In this document: one piece after another, positions 9,132-17,323 of the stretch | Layout of the letters: each line of letters opens with the position of its first letter | How positions within the stretch are numbered: position 1 is the stretch's first letter | NCBI GenBank assembly: GCA_036939355.1 | Contig: JALLAP010000210.1 | Coordinates: 1 to 19,159, forward strand | From: Thalassiosira profunda | Taxonomy: Eukaryota; Bacillariophyta; Thalassiosirophyceae; Thalassiosirales; Thalassiosiraceae | Direction of reading: 5' to 3' | Length of the DNA stretch: 19,159 nt | Notes under the pieces: model-generated | What the model saw: the letters and a program-made list of their open reading frames with translations, nothing else | Databases searched by the model: none | Told to the model about the DNA's origin: nothing | Program-made: the position numbers and the translations under genes

Positions 9132-9548
9132 TTACCAACCAGTAACCTCGGCATCCGATTCATCCATGACGAACCACCCACTCGGAAAGGAATCCTTCAA
9201 GCATTGAAAGGTGACAATCCAGGCCACGAATATCCCCATCACGATCACCGCCCCTCGCGTCGATCGCTTCACCCACTTCTCCAGCTCTTGCTTTTGCACC
9301 TGCCGTTCCAGTTGCTGCTCCATCGTCTCCTCCTCGCTCTCCCCGGAATTATCGCTGTTGCCCTCCTCCGATTCTGTTTGTGGCGGGGCGTGGCCCGGCC
9401 AATAATCTAAAACAACTTTGGGGCCAAACACCTTGAGCCGGAAATAGAGGGCGTTGCAAATCCACAGCCAGGGGAGGCCGAGGCATCCCGCGAGGAACAT
9501 CCGCCGGGCGAGGAGGATTTCCTCCTTGGCCTTATCTGAGTCTGCCAT
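9132..9548 (-). CDS. PSENEN: Pen-2, gamma-secretase subunit (presenilin enhancer 2)
   Basis: Intronless, 138 aa from ATG 9548. Pen-2 is the small subunit of the gamma-secretase intramembrane protease; it binds presenilin and is needed for its activation. The N-terminal 'ARRMFLAGCLGLPWLW' and 'CNALYF' match the family's conserved K/RKYYLGGF-LPFLW-x-N-x-x-WF opening. 'KWVKRSTRGA' followed by 'FVAWIVTFQ' matches the last helix (W-R/K-S...SWI-x-x-FQ). Hydrophobic segments lie at about 18-36 and 93-113. Animal Pen-2 is about 101 residues. The excess here is an acidic, Glu/Ser-rich loop and short coiled-coil-like stretch at about residues 55-88 (TESEEGNSDNSGESEEE...). The C-terminal tail is also longer. 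Head-to-head with NDUFB10. Confidence 0.88.
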   Translation of the reverse strand: MADSDKAKEEILLARRMFLAGCLGLPWLWICNALYFRLKVFGPKVVLDYWPGHAPPQTESEEGNSDNSGESEEETMEQQLERQVQKQELEKWVKRSTRGAVIVMGIFVAWIVTFQCLKDSFPSGWFVMDESDAEVTGW

Positions 9549-10064
9549 GTTGATGTATGTTGTAGTTGTTATGCTCCCTCAGAGAGGCCGCTCGAATGGC
9601 AGCCACCCCTTTATTCGGCAGTTGTGCGTGCGTTGGGTTGCTGTTGTGCTGGAGACTTTGGGCCAGCCGCTCAGGTATCCGCCCCACTTCAGCCAGATTC
9701 GACGGCACCCTTTCCCCGCCGCTATTGGCCCGTCTCCTTCTCTTGCTGGGCGGTCCTCCTTCTCCCACGTCCGCGGCTAGGCTGTGTCGTGCCAAATCAA
9801 AGAGTGGGTTGCTCATCAAACTCCACGAGGAAGCGAAAGGAATTGAAGCAAACGCAGAACCGCGGGCATTGCCCCCTAACATTTGACGGGCTTAGCATCT
9901 TGCCCTCTATTAGTACTAAAGTGATCTAGCATAAATTTAGAGCGCAACACCCCTCCCCGTTAAAAGCTCCTCGTCGCACCCTTCACCCTTCACTCTCACT
10001 TCTCACTCTTCACCTTCCCCCTCGCCGCCACGCCCCTGCACTGATCACCGAGTAATCAGCCACC
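9549..10064. promoter_or_regulatory. Divergent region between Pen-2 and NDUFB10, with a CT-rich tract
   Basis: 516 bp between head-to-head start codons. Bases about 9978-10023 are a pyrimidine-rich run of CACCCTTCAC / CTCACTTCTCACTCTTCACC-type units ending about 40 bp before the NDUFB10 ATG, which is probably its 5' leader or core promoter. Both strands contain open frames of about 106-116 codons around 9532-9886, but their translations show no recognisable domain and they are complements of each other, so none is called. Confidence 0.45.
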
Positions 10065-10668
10065 ATGACGGACATGTACGACCCGAAGCGGGTGGCGGAC
10101 TTTTCTATGCCGCCGTACCCCCACGAGGATCACGGGGGCGAGGTGAGACGAAATTGTTTTTTGGCGTTGATGGTTGGTTGCACTGTGGGTTGCTGGATGG
10201 TGATTGGCGGCCGGCGCGGAGGGCGAAGCTGCACATTCATCAGCTGGGCATTGCCGCTTCCTCTTTGTTGTTATCCACCTGCGGCGTTCTCGTGGCTTGG
10301 TCGCTTTGCAATTGCACTGCGCTCAGGTGTTCACATGATGTAAACATAATATTTTACTTTATCGCCACCTTTCTCTGATAACCACGCTCTATCACCAACA
10401 AACCGCCAAAAAGGGAGGGCTCGGCCGCGCCAAAGATCCGGTGAAATACCTCCAATCCATCGAACAGCGCGCCCGCGAGCGGCAGGTGGCGTACGAGACC
10501 GTCAAGCTCCTCCGGCGGGACGTCATCGAGTGCTACCGGAAGGAGGGGGTCAACCACTACGAGAATTGCAAGGAGCCCGTGGAACGGTACGCGCGGCTGG
10601 TGCTGAAGCGGGACGTGGGGCAGGTCAATCCGACGTTTACGGACGAAACGAAGAATTACGGAATGTAA
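10065..10668 (+). CDS. NDUFB10: NADH:ubiquinone oxidoreductase subunit NDUFB10 (PDSW)
   Basis: Exons 10065-10142 and 10414-10668 (110 aa). The 271-bp phase 0 intron runs from GTGAGA to CAAAAAG. The acceptor is purine-rich next to the AG but is the one that keeps frame and precedes 'GGLGRAKDPVKYLQ'. The start lies in a good context, CACCATGAC. The core 'LRRDVIECYRKEGVNHYENC' matches the PDSW-subunit signature (LR-x-x-x-x-x-CYR-x-EGVNH-x-x-x-C). The Cys residues of CYR and ENC correspond to those of the conserved disulphide motif of this intermembrane-space-facing accessory subunit of complex I. Length fits plant and algal homologues (about 100-110 aa), shorter than the animal protein. Confidence 0.87.
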
Positions 10669-10934
10669 ATGGTGGGAGGAGAGTTGGGGGAGGGAGTGTG
10701 ATTCAGGGAGGGAGGGAAGTGCCAGAGTAGTTGCTTGGGGAGCGATGCACTCTGATTCTGATCAAAAGGAAACTTGGGTGTATCCGGGCTATGGAATGAG
10801 AAGCAGCCGGGCAGGAAAAGGAGGATTGCGCAAAAATCTGGGGACTGCTTGCTCTAAGCGGTTCTAGGCGGGATTGGAGATCCGAGTTGCAATTGTAAAT
10901 TAACGTGTGTGGCTTGCAGAGCCTTTCCATTCTT
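10669..10934. other. Convergent intergenic region
   Basis: 266 bp between the NDUFB10 stop and the stop of the fucosyltransferase-like gene. The first part is G/A-rich (repeated GGGAGG units at 10675-10725). Nothing coding or structural is recognised; probably overlapping 3' UTRs. Confidence 0.45.
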
Positions 10935-12425
10935 TCAACCCATCCATGGCGGGCCCAGCCTCTCTTTGTCGTACAGGGCCGTGTAATTGTTCATGCTCAT
11001 ATACGAGATCCAGTGAAAATCCCTCGTCCCCGTTGCTATGTCCTTTGTGAAAATGAACGTGTTGTCGATTCCCAGGGCAAATCTCATCCTGGCGACCCAC
11101 AAGCTGAGTTGATCGACGGGATTGCCGAGGTACACGTCCGCTAGGACTGCCAGATAAATGTTGCCTCCCAAACAGCCCGAGAGCTTGTAGTCCACGTCCT
11201 TTAGGCGACCCTTGAGCTCCTTATCCTCGGCAAGGAACGAGTGTATGTCTTTGTCAAGGTCCGTGGGATCAATGTGAATGGGATAGATATCGTGCTGCAT
11301 CATGTCCAGCCGCTGTAAAATATCCTTCACGTACTGCGTCTGCAGGTAGCTCGCGGCGGCCGGGTCCTTGATCCCGGCCTTCTTGCCGAACTGTTCGAGC
11401 CACTTCCGATGTCCGGGAGGCGCCATGTGGATGACCGAGTATTTCTTGTCTTTCTTGTTGCCCAGCACCGAGTCCACAGAGGCGCACGCATTCTTCCCTC
11501 CGTGCTTTGCCGGGTATTGAAAGAGCTTTCGCAGGATGGTGTTCCGGTGATCCCTTATCTTTTCCGCGTCGAAGGAGTTGGTGACATAGTAGAACAGCGG
11601 ATTCGGGCCCTTGTGCTCTGGCGCGGACAGCCCCATCTTCTTCAGTGCACTTTCATCCTCTATCACCGTCATCCCCAGCGTGTCCTGCACCTGCCCCCAG
11701 AATGCGTCGTCCTTTACCACGCCATTGGCTGTGCCGAAGAAGACATTGAGTAGCATATCCATCGCCCAGGAATCCTTCGTCATGTAAAGAGGCCGTTTCG
11801 TATCATACGCCACGTCGAAGGCGTGAAAGAATTCGTTCATCTGGTTTCCCCACGATCCGTAGGGGCCCTCCTTCTTGAGCAGAACCACCTCCTTCGAATC
11901 TTTCGGGACGTTGTCCTCGCGTTTGTAGTGGGGGGTAGGCCACTTCTCGGGTTGTGCGAGGTTGATTGGTATCTTACGGCTGCATATCGAATCATCGGCG
12001 CCCTTGGAGAGGATCACCTTGGGTTCGGCGCCCGCCACGCAGAAGGGATTGGGCTTGACGAACGGGAGGTCGGGTTTGGCCTTCCCGGGAGGAGGATTGG
12101 CGTTCGGCATGAGATGTTGACCCTCCGGGCCCACAAGACTCTCCTGGCCGCTGCTCATGGTGCTAATTCGTAGCTGGGGCTCACCACTCGACGCCGATGA
12201 CCTCGACTTTTTGCCCTTCAGGAAGACGGCCGCCACCGCCACCACGCCCAGCAGGAGCCACTTCGTCATCCTCTCCGTCGTTTGCTGTCGATGCTTCCTT
12301 CGCTTGTCCTCCGCATAACTCGACACTCCAAACGCGGGGACGCTGGCCCGCGCAGTGCGGGATGCGGCGGGCCTCCCCCGTTGATGGAGGGGCTTGGCGA
12401 GGCCCGACATCATCGTCCTGGCCAT
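10935..12425 (-). CDS. Type II membrane protein, fucosyltransferase-like
   Basis: Intronless, 496 aa from ATG 12425. A basic cytoplasmic tail (KRRKHRQQ) is followed by one hydrophobic anchor (56-69, WLLLGVVAVAAVFL), a flexible stem (about 70-180) and a luminal domain, the layout of Golgi glycosyltransferases. 'GPYGSWGNQMNEFFHAFDVA' at about 187-206 resembles the G-x-x-GNQ-x-x-x-x-x-x-A opening of fucosyltransferase-type GT-B domains. 'LADVYLGNPVDQLSLWVARMR' near 428-448 resembles their acceptor-side ADVFIGN..S.F...V...R segment. The strand where such enzymes carry HxR instead reads 'YSVIHMAPPG', so the usual arginine is not visible. Family placement is therefore tentative and the activity unproven. 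Alternative: another algal GNQ-motif glycosyltransferase. Head-to-head with the PRAT-family gene, 213 bp apart. Confidence 0.72.
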   Translation of the reverse strand: MARTMMSGLAKPLHQRGRPAASRTARASVPAFGVSSYAEDKRRKHRQQTTERMTKWLLLGVVAVAAVFLKGKKSRSSASSGEPQLRISTMSSGQESLVGPEGQHLMPNANPPPGKAKPDLPFVKPNPFCVAGAEPKVILSKGADDSICSRKIPINLAQPEKWPTPHYKREDNVPKDSKEVVLLKKEGPYGSWGNQMNEFFHAFDVAYDTKRPLYMTKDSWAMDMLLNVFFGTANGVVKDDAFWGQVQDTLGMTVIEDESALKKMGLSAPEHKGPNPLFYYVTNSFDAEKIRDHRNTILRKLFQYPAKHGGKNACASVDSVLGNKKDKKYSVIHMAPPGHRKWLEQFGKKAGIKDPAAASYLQTQYVKDILQRLDMMQHDIYPIHIDPTDLDKDIHSFLAEDKELKGRLKDVDYKLSGCLGGNIYLAVLADVYLGNPVDQLSLWVARMRFALGIDNTFIFTKDIATGTRDFHWISYMSMNNYTALYDKERLGPPWMG

Positions 12426-12638
12426 GCTATCGAGGGCAGGGTCTAGCTAGGACGGTGCATGCATGTGAAGCTCCGCTGGCGGAGGATTAGGAACTGCCCT
12501 ACATACGCCTTATATTGCGTACATAGGGTATGTACTTACGAGGATCTAAACCTGTGGATCCAGAGATCCGCCATCAAAATCCGCCGGGCGCCTATCACCA
12601 TCACCCCATCCGACGTGGCCGCCCGCAGAGCTGCAACG

Positions 12639-13490
12639 ATGCGCATATTAACCAGCCGGTGGGGCTCATCATCGTCCTCCGGATGGATGGGCATTCTTCT
12701 CGCGATCTCCGCCCTCTGCCTCGCCGCAACAACGGCATCCGCCTCGGCACCCACGCATCATCGTTGCAGCGCCGGCCGATCGCGCACCCTCTTCTACCCC
12801 TGGGTGGGCGACATCGGCGCCTGCGCCCCCGCCGCGGCCTCTCCTCCGGTACTACTCACTAGACGGAGGGGTTCCCGGGCAATATCTTCGTCGGCGTCAT
12901 CGATCCAAACGGCCGGGCTGCGGAGAAAGACCGCCACGCAACAAACACAATCCCTGCAGGAGCTCGATGAGCGCAGCCCATCAAAGAGCGGGGAGCCCTC
13001 GCTCGACGAACTGCGGGCGCAGCTCGGCCCGCTGGGCCTGCTGGTCTCCAACTCCATCGAGCTCGCCGTCGTCACATTGGGCTCGTACATCTCCGGCGGC
13101 GCGCTCGGCTACCTCGGCGGCTCGGTGATGGGCGTCCCCTCCACCCTCCTCGGCAAAGGAGTAGGCGGGTTCGGGGAAAGATTCGCCGCCCTCCACGCGA
13201 AGGCGTTCGCCTCGTGCAAATCCTGGGCGACCCTCAGCGCGGCCTTCTCGGGGTGCCACAACCTCGTCCGCGTCTGCCGGGGCGGAGTGGAGGACGGGTG
13301 GAATGCAGTGTTCGGGAGTGCACTCACTGGGGCGTTTCTGAACCGGGCCGGGGGACCCCAGGCGATGCTTCAGGGAGGGGCGACTTATGCGGGGTTCACG
13401 TACTTTCTGGAGAAGTTCTTCGCGTCGCCGAGTTCGAGGCAGGGGCAGCAGTCGGAGCTGCTGTATACGGACGTACCATTGGATGATTAG
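12639..13490 (+). CDS. Tim17/Tim22/Tim23 (PRAT) family protein with hydrophobic presequence
   Basis: Intronless, 283 aa from ATG 12639; the frame is open back to an ATG at 12459, but that extension looks non-coding. Residues 16-35 are a signal-peptide-like hydrophobic core (GILLAISALCLAATTASA), followed by a Ser/Arg-rich stretch of about 80 residues. The family domain spans about 140-262: Gly-rich helices (YISGGALGYLGGSVMG), then 'VEDGWNAVFGSALTGAFLNR' and 'GGPQAMLQGGATYAGF', matching the ED-x-x-N...G...TG...G-x-x-x-M-x-x-G pattern of inner-membrane translocase subunits. Family members form preprotein translocases of mitochondria or solute/preprotein channels of plastid envelopes (OEP16, HP20/HP30). 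The ASASAP junction at about 34-38 resembles plastid bipartite leaders but lacks the usual Phe, so plastid, ER and mitochondrial locations all remain open. Confidence 0.8.
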   Translation: MRILTSRWGSSSSSGWMGILLAISALCLAATTASASAPTHHRCSAGRSRTLFYPWVGDIGACAPAAASPPVLLTRRRGSRAISSSASSIQTAGLRRKTATQQTQSLQELDERSPSKSGEPSLDELRAQLGPLGLLVSNSIELAVVTLGSYISGGALGYLGGSVMGVPSTLLGKGVGGFGERFAALHAKAFASCKSWATLSAAFSGCHNLVRVCRGGVEDGWNAVFGSALTGAFLNRAGGPQAMLQGGATYAGFTYFLEKFFASPSSRQGQQSELLYTDVPLDD

Positions 13491-13653
13491 AGTTGAGCAA
13501 CGTTGTGTGAGATGTGAGACAGTGGATTTGCAAATCGCGAAGGAGAGACGCTGACAACCATACAGTCGTTGCACTGATCAGAAAAGAACTTTAGTCTGCT
13601 TTAGTACTACACTTAGACGGTGGAACCCCAGGCCAACGTTCACACGCAAAGTC

Positions 13654-15185
13654 TCAAACGACCGACGTCGCCCACTTGTCCTCGCGATGCTCCTGCAACT
13701 CGTAATGCTTTCCCAGCATGACACCGAGCTCGCGCTGCTCTCCAGGAAGCAGGTGCATCCCGGGCCGACCGTGCGCGAAACGCATGTTGTCGAGGACGGC
13801 CACGTCGCCCTTCTTCCACGGCAGGGGAACGCCGAACTTGTCGTACGCGTCCGTCCACAACTGCTTCTCCTCGAGGGTGAAGGGCTCGTCGTCCCCGAAG
13901 AACATTTCGAGCGGGCGTTCTTCCTGGGGCACATCCTTGATGCCGGGCCAGGAATCGAACCACTCCCCGTCGTCGGCGATGGAGGTGACCATGATGTTGC
14001 GATCCAGAGAAGGGACGTACTCGAACGCGCTCTTGTAGTAGCGGGTGGTCATGACGCGGCCCTGGATTGGGTCGTCGACCCACGCGACCGTCAGACCCTG
14101 CGCCTCGGCAGCCTTCTGGGCCTCGATGGGATCGTCGGTCATCCAGGATTGCTGCCAGTGGTTGTAGATCTGGCCCTTGGCGGCGGTGTCGTCGGCGGGG
14201 AGTTCGGCCGCGGCGTCGGTCATGCGACGGACCTAGAATGAAGCAACGAATGGCAACACAAGGAAATGTGGTGAGAGACATGCACCATAACATAAAACGG
14301 TCAGATTTGAGCAACAAACTTACGAAGCACAATCCCTTCTCCCGGATCTTCTTCCCCAGCGGCGTGGTCATGACGTAATCGTGCGCCTGCACCGAGTCCG
14401 ACACGAACGACCACCCGACCTCGCCGCGGTCCACGGCGTGCTTGCAAAGAAAGCCGAGAGTCTCGACACTGTGAGACTTGTACGTCATTTCGTGATGATA
14501 GGCCAAACTAGCCTCAAGAGGGGCGCCAATGTCGTACACGCTCCCCAGTCCCTCCTGCCGGCCGCGGGGGTTCGCCCCGCCCTCGTACTCGGATTCGTCC
14601 CCCATGATGAGGCGGGCGAGGGACCGCTGGTCCTTGAGATCGGTCAATCCGGTGTTGGTCACGTAGACCAACCCGGAGGAGGCGTACTTGGCCCGCATCT
14701 CCGCGGCGAGGGCAGAGGTGGGGAGGAGGTCGGACGGGGCGAGGGTCCCGTAGGTGGCGGCGACGTCGACGGTGTAGAGGCTGGGATCGAGGGCGGGGGT
14801 GCCCGTCCACCAGCGGGGGACGACGGTCGTCTGCCCGGGCAAGAGGACGGCGGGGGGCGACGGGGCCTGAAGGAGGGCGGGGGGCAGCGCCGGGCCGGAG
14901 GGCGCCTGCTGAGGCTCTGGCTCGGGAGCGTCGTTGCTGTCGAGTAACGAGGCAAACGGAAGAAGGGTTAGTATTTGCAATAGAGTTGCAAACCAATGCT
15001 GCAACAATGACCACAAGCTCATATTATGTGCTCGCTCATCATATGATGTGCACAAGTGATGTGCACATGATGTGCGCTCTGACGCACCTCTCGAGTCCGG
15101 CGGCGACGGCGATGGCCAGGACGGCAGCGGCCACGGCGGCCGAGAACGCCGCGCGAGGGGGCGGCTGGGGGAGGACTTCGAGCAT
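13654..15185 (-). CDS. TauD/TfdA (clavaminate synthase-like) Fe(II)/2-oxoglutarate dioxygenase
   Basis: Minus-strand exons 15185-15088, 14936-14324 and 14232-13654. Introns of 151 bp (GTGCGT...GACAG, phase 2) and 91 bp (GTAAGT...CTAG, phase 0) both close the frame exactly, giving 429 aa. The N-terminus has a hydrophobic anchor or signal (about 12-30). The catalytic fold starts near 70. The iron ligands appear as H180-x-E182 (YHHEMTY), the His-x-Glu variant also used by clavaminate synthase-like enzymes, and the distal H391 in 'NMRFAHGR'. R404 is well placed to bind 2-oxoglutarate. 'ADDGEWFDSW' and 'KGDVAVLDN' fit the family core. Such enzymes hydroxylate or desaturate small molecules using O2; the substrate is unknown. 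It is convergent with the PRAT gene and divergent from the Ldh_2 gene. Confidence 0.88.
15044..15077. repeat. Three TGATGTGCAC units in an intron
   Basis: TGATGTGCAC occurs at 15044-15053 and 15057-15066, and as TGATGTGCGC at 15068-15077. All lie within the first intron of the dioxygenase gene, 10-45 bases from its 5' splice site. The unit contains the palindrome GTGCAC, so the array can fold on itself. Confidence 0.75.
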
Positions 15186-15671
15186 GCTATCTGTGCTGCA
15201 CTGAAATAATGGTGGCGGGGGCTGTTGGGATGCCGGGCGCAGCGCTGCTGGGCCGAGGGATTGGTGCCGAGGAGATTGTGAGGCGGAGAGGCGATGGGAT
15301 TGTGCGGCTGAGCAAGCGTGGGACCGCGGAGACTTCGCGAGCTGCTCGTCAACGCGTTGAAAGTGCACGTTTCACCTGAAAATTGGACGGAGAGAGAGCT
15401 CGGGGTTGACACCTTCGCATCCTCTGTACATTATACGTAGGAATCCTTATCACCTTCGCAAAGAGCGAGGCGTCGTCGATTTTGGGTTCCGAGTTCCGAT
15501 TCCCTCGGAACGGGTGGCCACGGTTAATTCCCTGTAGATTTTGGTGATGGCCACGAAGGAACTCAGTACAGATCACTTTTGCAGCTTTAGTGCAATCAAA
15601 CGCAGAACCAAAACTCAAGGCCATCAACGCCAACTCGGTGAAGGAGCGATCGCCTCCCCCTGCACACAACA
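15186..15671. promoter_or_regulatory. Divergent intergenic region (dioxygenase / Ldh_2)
   Basis: 486 bp between two head-to-head start codons. The half next to the dioxygenase is GC-rich and open upstream of its ATG in the same frame (an alternative ATG at 15368 exists); the half next to the dehydrogenase is more AT-rich. No TATA element, repeat or RNA gene is recognised. Confidence 0.4.
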
Positions 15672-16995
15672 ATGGAATCCGCCTCGCGACGGGGCGCCGG
15701 CCTCCTCGTGGCCGCGGGCGTCGCCCTCGGCGTCGCCCTCCCGCCCCTCCTCCGGAAAGCCCGCGCCGCCGCCTCAAAGGGGGAGAACACCACCCACGCC
15801 GTGCGCGGTGGACTCTCCGCGGCGACGTCCGTCCGACTCGCCCAATCCACGCTGGACGCCTTCCTGGCCACCGTGCTGGTGGCCGTGGGATGTTCCGCCG
15901 AGAACGCCGCGCTGGTCGCCAATGTTTTGACGTTTGCGGATGCCCGCGGCATCCCTTCGCACGGGTGCAACCGGGCCGACACCTATATTAACGAGATCGC
16001 CGCGGGGTTGGTCGACGTAAAAGCCGCACCGGTGGTGGTTGAGCGCAGCGGGGGCTGCGCCGTCGTCGATGGCAATAATGGACTGGGCGCCGTTACCTCG
16101 AAGCTGGCCATGGAAACGGCGCTGCAATTGGCCGACGAGCACGGAGTGGCCGTGGTGGTGTGCAAATCGAGCAATCACTACGGGGCCGCGGGATTCTGGG
16201 CCAAGATGGCGCTCGACAGGGGATATATCGGTATGAGCTTCACGAACACATCCCCCATTGCGGTGCCGACGGGGGGAAGCACTCGAGCGGTGGGCACGAA
16301 TCCGTTTTGTTTCTTCGCGCCTGCAGCGGACGACAGCTACCAGCTCGACATGGCCACGACAGTCGTTCCTATTGGCAAGATCGAGGTGATGGACAGGTGA
16401 GCTTGCTGTGCTGCAGCTGGTATGACGACTGCGTTTCTTCTGGTTGCTCACGGACTGCAAACCACACGATAGGATCGGAAAGGCCGTGCCACTGGGATGG
16501 GGCGTCGACCGCAACGGCACCGACTGCACCTCGGGCAGAGAGATTTGCAAATACGGCGGACTTTACCCCCTCGGCGGCGCGGAGGAAACGGCGGGATACA
16601 AGGGCTACGGCCTGGGAATGTTCGTCGAAATCATGTGCGCTGTCCTGAGCGGCGCCGACGTCGGCCCGGACGTGAAGAGCTGGTCGGTGGCCCGCGACGG
16701 GGCGCTCAACTACGGGCATGCGTTTGTGGTGATCGATCCGAAGCGCTTCAACCCGGGGTTCGAGGGGCGATTGGGGGCATATCTGGATCGAATGCGGGGA
16801 TTGCCCGGAGATGTTAAAGTGGCTGGCGACCCGGAGAAGGAGTTCGAATGCGATGCGGTGGAGAAGGGCATCATACTTCACGAGGATGTGGCGACTACGT
16901 TGAAGTCCCTGGCGGCGAGGTATGATGTCGCCGTGCCTCCGGAATTGGAGAAGTTGGACGTGCTCAAAGCCAAGAAAAGTCTGTACGAAGACTGA
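15672..16995 (+). CDS. Malate/L-lactate dehydrogenase, Ldh_2 family
   Basis: Exons 15672-16396 and 16473-16995; the 76-bp intron (GTGAGC...GATAG, phase 2) rejoins as AG|G (Arg), giving 415 aa. Family marks: 'DARGIPSHGCNR' (about 90-101, H97), 'SSNHYGAAGFW' (167-176, H169 in the active-site motif), 'TNTSPIAVPTGG' (191-202), 'VGTNPFCF' (207-214), 'LDMATTVVPIGKIEV' (225-239) and the C-terminal 'KGYGLGMFVEIMCAVLSGA'. The family reduces 2-oxo acids with NAD(P)H (malate, lactate, ureidoglycolate, delta-1-piperideine-2-carboxylate and others) in a fold unrelated to ordinary lactate dehydrogenases; the substrate cannot be chosen from sequence. About 50 extra N-terminal residues include a hydrophobic segment (9-26) followed by Lys/Arg, a likely signal or membrane anchor absent from cytosolic bacterial relatives. 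Confidence 0.9.
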
Positions 16996-17323
16996 CGTGC
17001 TGTGGAGGAGCAGTAATGAATATGCATGTGGTGTTGTGTCAGACTAAGATGTGTAGCTCTGTACTTTATGCAATTCGCCCCTCATAGGGCGAGGAGCAGC
17101 GTGTGAATGTTGTTGTGAGACTAAATGTAGCTTTACTGATGTATGCAGCAGAACGCGGGGAGGAGCAGGGGTAGGAGCGGCGCTGGCGTCATGGCTGATA
17201 GGCCACCGTCAGAGATCCGCCACAATGTGGCTGATTTGGGTTGGCGGATTCTGTTTGCGGCCAAATCTGTTACCTATTCTACGTACGTACTTCTACTTCT
17301 ATTGGTCAAAGATACTTTCCACC
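16996..17323. promoter_or_regulatory. Tandem intergenic region before the fructosamine kinase
   Basis: 328 bp between two plus-strand genes, holding the 3' UTR of the dehydrogenase and the promoter of the kinase. Two similar AGACTAA(A/G)ATG(T) strings (about 17041 and 17118) recur. No coding frame or RNA gene is called. The frame of the kinase is open upstream to 17225, but the ATG at 17324 begins a clear signal peptide. Confidence 0.4.

Noticed and set aside
9532..9886. Open frames of about 106-116 codons on both strands between Pen-2 and NDUFB10, one with a KRRRR stretch
   Set aside because: They are complements of one another, overlap the Pen-2 start, and show no domain or clear start context; more likely promoter/5' UTR.
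12459..12638. N-terminal extension of the PRAT-family protein to the upstream ATG
   Set aside because: The 60 extra residues are basic and without pattern and would bury the signal-peptide-like segment internally; the ATG at 12639 explains the sequence better.
15774..16550. 258-codon minus-strand frame
   Set aside because: Antisense to the Ldh_2 dehydrogenase exons and spanning its intron; no recognisable content.
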